NCBI RefSeq assembly: GCF_030272615.1
Contig: NC_081408.1
Coordinates: 399,431,889-399,495,888 of the forward strand
Direction of reading: 5' to 3'
Length of the DNA stretch: 64,000 nucleotides
DNA from: Cryptomeria japonica
Taxonomy: Eukaryota > Streptophyta > Pinopsida > Cupressales > Cupressaceae
Shown here one piece after another: positions 55,621 through 64,000 of this stretch. A program made the translations under genes and the position numbers. Each line of letters begins with the position of its first letter. Within the stretch, counting starts at the first letter, position 1. Below the pieces are notes generated by a model. That model did no database searches. It had not been told where the DNA came from and was given only the letters and a program-made list of their open reading frames with translations.

Positions 55621-56235
55621 TTAGCATGGTTGTAATAATAGTTGAATGAATTTGATTAAGTTGACAAAACAATGACATCTTAGATAAGCTTGGCTCTATC
55701 TTGTAATCTACTAGATAGAACTCTAATTACCTAGGAATGTTAGGCTTTTTATTGGAGCTAAGGAACTAGTTTCATAAGTCTTAATCTAGGCTTCTCTTAG
55801 GCCTACAAAATTGAACAAAAATACAACTCATTTTGGAACTTCTAGATGTTCTAGGTTCTTATAGTAGGATATAAGTTTGATAACATTAGTAAATTATATA
55901 TTAAAAAACTTTACATGATGATAATGCTAAAGATGGTTCACTAAAGACACAACCATGCAAGCCCTAAGTTATCCCAAATTATAGAAAATCTCATATAGTA
56001 GACGGCTTGTATGTTACCGATCATTTTGAAAGGCTTGAAAATTCATAGGATTGAAAAGTACATTAAACAATCAACAAATTATCCTTTGTTGTAGCTTTCA
56101 ATCTTCTTTTATGACTATAAATGACTTTGAAAAGCCCTAAAGAATGTGAATGAAACAATTTGTTCCTTTGTTGCCTTTTGCATCAAATGCTTAAAGGATT
56201 AATAACATAGTCATTATCTCCTTCAATTTTGTATA
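55621..56235. other. AT-rich spacer, no gene seen
   Basis: No motif recognised. Confidence 0.45.
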
Positions 56236-56539
56236 ATTTATTTATTTATTTTTCCTTTTTTGTTGCATCAATGGTATCCATGCGACCCAACCTAGTGCCC
56301 AACCTGCCTTACCTTGGTCTTACTTATAGCTAAGTTGGGATTCAGGTAGGGGCGGGCTGCCCAACCTAGTGCCCAACCTGCCTTACCTTGGTCTTACTTA
56401 TAGCTAAGTTGGGATTCAGGTAGGGGCAGGCTGAGGCGAGACTAATCCCCTAGAGATGCACAGGTAAGCCTGGACCTCTGAGTCGAACCTAAAATCAATA
56501 GAGAGCAAACCCATGACCTAAGCCAACTCTACTACCCAT
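56236..56539 (-). mobile_element. SINE (tRNA-derived) with internal duplication
   Basis: On the minus strand: A-box-like TAGAGTTGGCTTAGG (about 56517-56531), B-box GGTTCGACTC (56480-56489) at the right spacing, a GC-richer body and an A-rich tail GCAACAAAAAAGGAAAAATA (about 56246-56265). The body holds a 74-bp tandem duplication. No target-site duplication could be fixed because the flanks are AT-rich. Confidence 0.75.
56286..56433. repeat. 74-bp tandem duplication in the SINE body
   Basis: CCCAACCTAGTGCCCAACCT starts at 56286 and at 56360; the two 74-bp units differ at about one position (GGGGCGGGC against GGGGCAGGC). Confidence 0.95.
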
Positions 56540-56656
56540 AAAAATTAATTTTATATAAATATTGAACATGCGCTTTTTGCCCTTTAAGCAATATACATTT
56601 CAGGTGACGTGAGCATCCCATTCATTGTGGTAATGCATGGCTCAATAGCATTTGTA

Positions 56657-57121
56657 TAGGGGAAAGGACCCAGTAGTCGTGCACCCTAACTTCACACTTC
56701 TCAAAATCCTACTTGGAAATTTCGAATCACTCCGATTTTTTTACAGCAGCTTACTTGGCAAGTCCCCTGCTTATAACTAAGGTTTCAGGGCCACATCATC
56801 AAATATGATGCCACATCAGCATGCTTTTTGCCAAGGTGTCCAAAACAGCCCCCAAAAAAAGTGAGACCAATAGGCGTGCATTAGAGACCCCAATAGTTGT
56901 GCAGCCGATGTGGCATCACCTGATTGGTTACTTTTTACAATATTAGTACATTTCTTAACAACTATTGGTACATTTCCTAACAACTGTTGGTACATTTCCT
57001 AACAAAAATTGATATTTTTTGTTTCAAACAATAGGTTTTATTTGTTCAATTTTTGGAACAAAAGGTATCAACAACCCTCACAACAATTGGAACATGCTCA
57101 ACTACTGGGTCCTTTCCCCTA
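56657..57121. mobile_element. TIR element (MITE-like), 465 bp
   Basis: TAGGGGAAAGGACCCAGTAG at 56657-56676 is the exact reverse complement of 57102-57121; similarity extends further in as AGTAGTYGWGCA. The interior is non-coding and contains CCAATAGTTGTGCA/CCAATAGGCGTGCA words and a 22-bp tandem repeat. Size and perfect terminal inverted repeats fit a non-autonomous DNA transposon. Flanks are GTA and ATT (or TAT/AAT if the TIR starts one base in), so no clean duplication supports a superfamily. Confidence 0.8.
56943..57008. repeat. 22-bp tandem repeat, 3 copies
   Basis: TTGGTACATTTCCTAACAAC-type unit at 56943, 56965 and 56987, inside the TIR element. Confidence 0.93.
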
Positions 57122-59250
57122 ATTTGCCGTGCACAAAGGCAACTGCTTTTAATACTTCTCTTTGGGCAAATGAAAGTGGGGCCGATATTGATGTGAAGAG
57201 CCTCCGTGATAGAATGAAAATTTGCCATTTGTCAACCACTCATAAAGTACGTTTAAGCTGTTAGCTTAATTCAATAAAAATCCATCATGAGGGCGGGGTC
57301 CACATTATAAATTCTCAAGTGAAAGAAGTGCATGATGCAATAACAAATTACCACTTGTTCCAAGTTAACACAATTTTAATACCTACTTTGTAAAATGCGT
57401 GCATAAGCTTATATAAGATCACCATAAACAATCAAATCATGACAACATTATAGAATTCATCATACACAACTATTTGGTTGAAGACATAGTGCTAGGTTGC
57501 TGTTATGATAAAATACAATTTAAAACCACAACTCAAAGAGATGGTGTGAACTTGTCATGTGCTTGCTAGCACACATAATCCTGTCCAATGTATTGCAAAA
57601 ATGGAAGTGGGGTTCATACCCAAAAATATAATTTAAAGGAAGTGTATACTGCAAATATATATCACCACTTGGAGCAAATGGAAGATGTTTTCTACTTCAT
57701 GACACACACACAAGTAAGCATTAATAGGTGTCAAATTAGCATAGGAAAAACACCATTTCATAAAATCTTATGAGTATGACTTTAAATGCAATGACACATG
57801 ATATTATAGATAGATCTTTTAACATTCCTGAAACTAAAAATAGCTTACGAGACAACTAATCTTGTTAGTTTGGTCTTCAATATTTCAACATTTTTCCTAT
57901 TCAAAGAGATGATAAGTGCATCCCAGTCTTCTGAATAGTCTCCTTGTTGAATAAACTATGCCAAAAAGCATTTGCCATTATATCGCCAGCTCGTGGTCCT
58001 AATAAATATTTCTAGATGAAAAGCATGATGTGAAAGACTCTAGCGATGCAATAGAAAATCAACACATGGAGTGCCATCAAGGACCTAAAGTCAAAATATA
58101 ACTTTGACTAGGCAATCTTAAGAAATAAAGAAGGTGTTGATAATTGCAAATGAACAAGAACAAGGGGTTGGTAAACCAATGATATACACAAGGATCAATC
58201 CATTTTCTTAGGTGAAATAACTTTCAGAACTAGTCAACATCAAAGTAGAAGTCCAATAGCAAGGTGCATATAAGACCATAGCTCATAAAGACTAGGGCAA
58301 AAGGATAAAAGGAACAAACCTAGATGAACTAAATTGATTGAAACCCTAAGGATCTTCATAGAAAAAAAAAATGGAGCATTCCAACACATACCATGTTTTC
58401 CTCACCATTTGTTTTGTAGATTTGAGCAAGTCAATATAGGTACATATTGAACCCTATAATAATAGTACATCATCTCATCCTTGCTTTCACTCAACTTAAA
58501 TGAATTATGTATCAAAATGCACCTGAGACGCTATATTTATTTTGTAGGCTTTTCATATAATTTGAATGACACAAGAAATAGTGTTCCTTTAAACCCCAAG
58601 TTGATGGTAAGTTCTCTTATTGACTTTTCATTTTTACCTTCTCAATTGCATATTTTGCATGATTAACTAATTCATTTTAGGTCTAAATATAGGAGAAAGA
58701 TTAAATAGGCCAATATAGGTAAGTACAAGTCCCAATTGTCCATATTGGGAAAGGACACCTACTTTATGTAGACTGCAATACCAAATAGAGTAATATTTAA
58801 GCACTCAAAATTGCATGGTTTAACATGGCATGTTTGATATTGATTTTGTTAGGAATCTTGCAAACCATGAGGCATGGTCATTTATCCTCACAATATGTCT
58901 TCCTTGATGGAAGAACCCTTAGTATTCTTGTTTTGGTATTCTCCTCGAATTTTCTCTACATCTTTTTGGCACGTTAACCCTCTTTGAAATATGAAATTCC
59001 TAAGGTCCACCTTAAACTTTTAGGGCATCCAATAGACCTCAAGGCCATCCAAGTGATCAATTGTAAGTTGTAGGGTCACAAAGGAGACGAGTACTAGTAA
59101 GAGGTACAAACCATACCTTGACACAAGATATTGTGTTGTCTTTTAGCATGGTCACAAGTCATTTGAATTTTCTTTGATTCTCCATTTTTCTTCACAAAAC
59201 ATAGTGTTTTAAGTAGGAGATGACATGTTTTCTTTCTTACTTTAGACCTA
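57122..59250. other. AT-rich spacer, no gene seen
   Basis: Short frames only, none with a motif. Confidence 0.45.
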
Positions 59251-59254
59251 ATCT

Positions 59255-59420
59255 TTCATTCCCTCTTTAGCTTGATTCCCCCTCTATTATTCTCTCTTCT
59301 AGAAAGACCCTATCTCTCATTCATAAGGGAGGAGAATTTTTGTATATTTCAGTCCATCTTAAAGAAGCTTTTCTCCCCATAGGATATGTTAGGGCTCATA
59401 ACCTTTGTGTTATTTTTTGC
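59255..59420 (+). repeat. R2 repeat, copy 2
   Basis: TTCATAAGGGAGGAGAATTT and AAGAAGCTTTTCTCCCCATA match 30550-30740 in order. Probably part of an LTR. Confidence 0.5.
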
Positions 59421-59914
59421 TTGACTCCCTTTTGTTTTTAGCCTTTGTTAGCCTAGGTTTATAATTAATATAAGTCAATTAATGTGGGCCTCTATTTCTA
59501 TACATCTTTCCCCCATATTAATTTCCATTTTCACTTCAATTAACCATTCAAGTTACAAAAACCTAAAATTGACTAAGTCTCTTTATTGTCGGTCCTTTGT
59601 TGAGGTTTTGAAACCTCTATTAGTTCTTGATAAGTTTTTCACAACCTATCTTTTTGAAACTTTTGAAGGCAAAGAGAAGGAGGCTTGTATTCATTGGCCT
59701 AACAAGTTTTAAGGTGGTTTAGGAAGCACTCATGCTTTGTGCATCATGGAGGCCCAACATTAAGCTAAAGGAAGATCGTTATAAGGAGGAAAAGCAAGTT
59801 CAAATAGGTAGATATGATGCCAAATGAAATGGTGTTGTGCACCTACTCCCCTTAATCGCAACATATGATCCCATCAACCCACCATGATTGTAGAGAGTCA
59901 CCCAACTACCAAAA
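59421..59914. other. No gene seen
   Basis: A 76-codon plus frame (59482-59712) has no recognisable motif. Confidence 0.4.
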
Positions 59915-60129
59915 GTTATTGTTTTTATTAAGAAATCAACAAAACAAGGATGTTGGCCCATTATACAACAACCCATAGGCAGTAAAAGAGACAACAAAAC
60001 AGGGGTACAAACTCAAAACAAAACAAGGTCGGACAAGCCATTGACAACAAGGCAAAAGACCACTATAAAAAACTTGTCAAACTTGCAACAACCCAAAACC
60101 CAACTCGAGAATTGGGAGAAACACCCAAA

Positions 60130-60922
60130 ACATGACAATGAGGGGTTTGGGGGAGGGGGGGAAGACTTCCCCTTCCGCCTACGACAAACAACAGTATAGG
60201 AAATACTATCATTAGGACCATCAAGAGAAGAATCTAGCAGGGAGGACCCCACAAAGTTTCTGTCAACAACAACAATATGCTACTATTGCAAAACAACAAC
60301 AGACTATTGTTGCAGAATAGCATCAGGAGCATAAACACTAGGAGTAGATCAAAGCTGCAGAGCAGGAGCAATAGGAGTGGGATCCTTAGGGACTAAGGAG
60401 GCCACAATAGTAGTAATGAGAGGGTAAAAAGAGGCATCAACAACAGTAAGAGGCACCACCTCATCCTGGGAGGAGACATCCTCCTTCTAAGAAGAGTCAA
60501 CAGAATTACACCAAAAGAATTGATTGTCAAGTGATCAGTAGTAGTATCCTTCCACCAAGTAGCAACACCTCTGTGACGCGTGAGAGAACAATGCGACACT
60601 AAGTGACCCATTGATAAGCATCTCTGAAAGCGAAAGGGGAGGCCCTCATAATCCAAAGATTGAGTCCATGGCCTATCCCCAACCATAAGAACCACATCCC
60701 CTAGGAGAGCTGAAGAGATGCCAATATCAATCAAAAAGTGGGCAAAGGTAGAATGACCGATGGAAGACAAGGCATCAGCGACCTAGAATCGACCAATAGA
60801 GTTACCAATTGCCTCGTAGAAAGAATGCTCCCAAAAATGAAGGGGGGAGATTAGGAAGACAAACCCAAACCAGATGCACATTAAGTGGTTTAGTAAGAGG
60901 GTTAAAAGAAGTTGTCCAAGGC

Positions 60923-60993
<71 letters not shown>

Positions 60994-61340
60994 CCAAGCC
61001 CACAACTTTCCCAACACCAAGTCACGATCATAAAAGGAAGCAAAGGAAGCAACAAAAAAGTTCAATGTTGTGTGCAACCAAAGGCTTCTAGGAATCACTC
61101 ACCCAAAGATGGAGGTCCAGGAGAGAAGGCCAAAACCCAACAAATTTGCACACCAACGTACAGAGTTGGTAGAAATCAACATTGTCCACAACATCCTGTC
61201 CACATACCACCACAGGGGAGGTCTTGGCACAAGGAAGAGGACAAATCCCCTTGGGGGGATGAGCAATAGATATGGCCACATGAGCAAAACTACGCCTACT
61301 AGCAAAAGAAGAAGGTTTGGGAGGGGCCATATTGCTCACA
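60130..61340 (-). pseudogene. LINE ORF1 remnant (DUF4283-like, zinc knuckle)
   Basis: On the minus strand: KPSSFASRRSFAHVAIS, then DVVDNVDFYQLCTLVCKFVG FWPSLLDLHLWVSDS-like DUF4283 text, then FFVASFASFYDRDLVLGKLW, an (AG/CT)n expansion, LVWVCLPNLPLHFWEHSFYE, GDVVLMVGDRPWTQSLDYEG and LPFRFQRCLSMGHLVSHC. The zinc knuckle has lost its first Cys (F-R-F-Q-R-C instead of F-R-C-x-x-C). Several stops and shifts are present. This protein would bind element RNA; it is not functional here. Confidence 0.78.
60924..60990. repeat. (AG)n microsatellite, 67 bp
   Basis: Perfect AG dinucleotide run. It lies in LINE ORF1, where the minus strand reads repeated Leu-Ser. Confidence 0.98.
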
Positions 61341-61740
61341 ACAAGGTCACCACCAACAGCGGAAGCAAGAACAACATCACCAGCCTAAGCACCATGGCAC
61401 CAATAGGTAGGGCACCCACGGGGGAACCAACCCATGCATTGTAGAAGTAGCAATGGTGGCACCATAATAGCGGCATCCATGGGAGGTGGAGGGGGGCCTG
61501 AACCTTTCAACACAAGAGCAAAGAAACTAGGAGAACCAATGACAACCTTGTTTGCAATGGCGTTCAAATGTGAATGGGCACAAGAGCCATTAGCAGATGG
61601 AGCAAACAGAAGCATTATCCATGCCATAGAAGTACCAAAAGTTTTTGTTATTGCTAATCAATCTAAGGTGCTTATTTTGGGTAAGAGTGCATCTGGGTTA
61701 TGGACCTTCTTGGTGGTATAGTGCTCCAAATTAGGGCTTG

Positions 61741-63672
61741 ATTCCTTTCTATTGTTTAAATAAGATTGTGGTTATTTCTAAAGGAGGTTGGTTACTTTAT
61801 GGTTTGTAGATGCTTGTGTGGTCACCAAGACTTTCTAGGGTACACACTTTACAAATCTAGACCATTTTAAGTAAGGTTTTATGTCCATCAAGGATATACA
61901 CAAATATTTTATGTGTTGTGTATATGAATGTCTCCATAGCATCTTAGTTAGATTTTCTCTTACCATAATTGTTGGTGTGATTGTAACATGAAATTATTGA
62001 ATGTAACAACATTCTAAATATTAAAAGCTTTATAATTGACTTTTATGTGTCTTGAGTAGCTTTATGTAGTGTATTTATGAATGATTAAAACAAATGCAAT
62101 TATTTTGGTGTATATGAATGCACAAATGTCATCTATATCTTTCCAATTTGTTGTTCAATTTTATATGTAATTCTATACCTAATGAATAGGAACTAATTTG
62201 GTACCATGCACCAATCTCACATCATCAAACAAAATATAAATTAGTGTAAGAGTGTGATGCAGAGCCTGCCTTATATCCTCCCAAAAACTCCAAGATGTAT
62301 GACACTGACCCCTCAAAACAACAATAGGATCCTATCAAGGCAAGGCTCTACAACATTAGTTCAACACCTCTCAATCTCCAAGACTCATACTTACTCAAAT
62401 TGGGTAATTTGCTCCAACATACACTTTGAAACCTCCAAGGGTTACTGACCATTACCACACTTGTTTTGGGTCAAACATGACTCACCTAGACCAGATCAAA
62501 CACTGGTTGTAAGGATTCAACAACATTCCCTATAGCACCTTCACAATTAGGCCTATTTGCTAGTAGCCCTTTGAAACGGGTAAAGGGACCTAAAGTCCAA
62601 AATTTTCCAAACACCCTGAAAAACAAGTCACGGATTCAAATACCCTTTTGGGCCTTACACAATTCCCCAAAGGAAGGGTCAAGGTTTGACAAACAAAGGT
62701 CTGAAATCGGTGAGGGTCAACTGTCCTAAAGGGCTAATTAGGTCTCCATTTGTGAAGCAACTATGTCCAAATGAACAAACCATACAATCACAACCCCATG
62801 AGCATGTGGGGAACCATAAACCATCATGGATTCCAGGGTTACACACCTGGAATCATCGTCATTTGCATTCTAGGGTAACTTTGTTGTTTAAGGACTAGGT
62901 AGCCACATAGAGATGTCTACCTAGGGTTGGTTCAACCACACACCTCCCTTGCTCCTCTTGAAAAAATCTTTTGGAATCTTAGAATACACTGGCCATACTT
63001 TCATTTCATCCAATCCCATGAGTCTCAGATTGATAAATTGCAAGTTATGGCCATGGAGAAGCAAAACCCTAGGTAAACCCTGGTTTCCCGGGCACCTACA
63101 ACAAAATTGGAATAACAGGAGCAAACCACACAATCTGAACCTCAAACCAAAGCCAAATCAAATTTTATTCACTATCCTAACAAAGTCACATCATTGGGTA
63201 TTGATCCCAATCCATACAATGCCGTACCCCATACCAAAACTCCAGAATTGCAGGAAAAACTCATAATTTCATTAGTTTGCAGTCATCAAAACTTTCCTCC
63301 GTACAATCTAACCTTGGGAATTGGATCCACAAGGTGTATATACCACTCCACAACTTCTCTCAACCAAAACAAGAGGTTAGAGCCATTGGAGGATTTCAAA
63401 CAAACAAAAATGCAAAAATTGCATAAAACTTGCTTATGACAACTTTTGACAAAGTTGTCAAAATGTCATTTCTCGCCTCCTAATGCCTTGGGTTAAGACT
63501 AAACCCTCCTAAAACACACTAGAAGCACTAAAACTACTAGGATAACTATATCCTACACACAATTGATCCCCTTTTGTCCAAAAGTCCTAATTGGCTTATC
63601 AAGATGCCAAAATAGGAGTTTGGCTCACAAGATGGGGTCTTTAATTAAAAACACAGAATGCATGTTTGAAAC
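61741..63672. other. No gene seen
   Basis: Short frames only. 62200-63600 has a more even base composition than the AT-rich spacer and may be an unrecognised repeat. Confidence 0.4.
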
Positions 63673-63825
63673 TGTTGGCATATGGACACTCCAATGAGAC
63701 ATTGTGTGTGATTGAAGGTTTTTTCATTGATGGCAACCTTGCAATCCTATGGCACTGGCAAGACATTCTACCGGCAAAGCATTATTCAAGCAAGACAGTG
63801 CACCGACATCAACAAGACCACTCTA

Positions 63826-63856
63826 CACCGGCACCGGCACCGGCACCGGCACAGAA
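63826..63856. repeat. (CCGGCA)n hexanucleotide repeat
   Basis: About four and a half units of ACCGGC, with further CCGGCA words at 63770 and 63870. Confidence 0.9.
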
Positions 63857-63950
63857 GAAAAGATGTATACCGGCACAGAGGCCGATATGATTTTTGATAT
63901 GTAATATTTTGTTTATTATTGTAAGCCGACTTGGCAAATTGCAAAATGAC

Positions 63951-63964
63951 TCTTGTATATAAAA
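63951..63964 (+). promoter_or_regulatory. TATA box of the partial LTR
   Basis: TTGTATATAAAAGA, in the U3 position of the LTR that starts at 63673. Confidence 0.5.
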
Positions 63965-64000
63965 GAGATCATTATAGACATTTGTAGGAGAGGTAAGGTA

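Larger units (their letters stand above)
59915..61740 (-). mobile_element. Internally deleted LINE: ORF1 plus 3' UTR
   Basis: Minus-strand LINE ORF1 (about 61340 to 60130) is followed directly by LINE-type 3' UTR text and an AATAAAAACAATAA end at about 59920-59935. No endonuclease or RT lies between, so ORF2 is missing. Without visible target-site duplications the outer limits are approximate. Confidence 0.7.
63673..64000 (+). mobile_element. Start of a copia-type LTR, cut by the window end
   Basis: TGTTGGCATATGGACACTCC opens the segment and shares its first 12 bases with the solo LTR at 40108-41576 (minus strand). A TATA-like TGTATATAAAAGAG follows at about 63953, the right distance for an LTR promoter. 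The end and any target-site duplication lie outside the window. Confidence 0.6.

Noticed and set aside
57019-57264. 81-codon plus-strand frame
   Set aside because: It starts inside the TIR element, crosses its end into spacer, and has no motif.
61070-61444. 124-codon plus-strand frame
   Set aside because: It is antisense to recognisable LINE ORF1 sequence.

Overview
The window is plant nuclear DNA with no host gene that I can recognise. Almost everything interpretable is transposable-element sequence: Ty1/copia, Ty3/gypsy (chromovirus type), LINEs with plant-style ORF1 (DUF4283-like domain plus zinc knuckle) and an RNase H tail, tRNA-derived SINEs, a TIR element and solo LTRs, in AT-rich spacer. 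Old, stop-riddled, deeply nested elements with long LTRs suggest a large, slowly turning-over genome. A gymnosperm would fit, but this is inference and no species is claimed.

Layout. 1-209 is the end of a LINE RNase H domain. An LTR-like repeat, R1 (3794-4246 plus 10646-11148), is split by a complete copia element on the minus strand (copia-1, 4247-10645), which is itself split by a solo LTR (6273-7535). A polypurine tract follows R1 at 11149-11163. A purine-skewed region then runs on both sides (about 12480-15783 and 24059-25740) of a minus-strand gypsy/chromovirus element (15784-24058). A SINE lies at 27169-27478, a second R1 copy at 28162-29065 and a solo LTR at 29374-30493. The two R1 copies may be the LTRs of one large element holding this whole block.

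36077-52038 is a plus-strand LINE with an 18-bp target-site duplication. Its RT is interrupted by copia-2 (39971-48360), whose 5' LTR carries a further solo LTR (40108-41576). The LINE has an extra intact 188-codon ORF after its RNase H. Further right are decayed coding sequence on the minus strand (53100-55620), a second SINE with a 74-bp duplication, a 465-bp TIR element (56657-57121), an internally deleted LINE (59915-61740) and the start of a copia-type LTR (from 63673).

The most interesting point is in the gypsy element. Its integrase ends in a chromodomain-like tail, and its 3.3-kb LTR holds a sense ORF (17353-17748) that opens with a near copy of the histone H3 N-terminal tail (KQTARKS, H3 residues 4-10). 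A TATA box and a possible spliced leader lie upstream. The rest of that ORF is acidic, Ser/Pro-rich and has a SUMO-interaction-like motif. In this copy a 24-bp segment carrying the primer-binding site is inverted between 11-bp inverted repeats, so the copy looks disabled.
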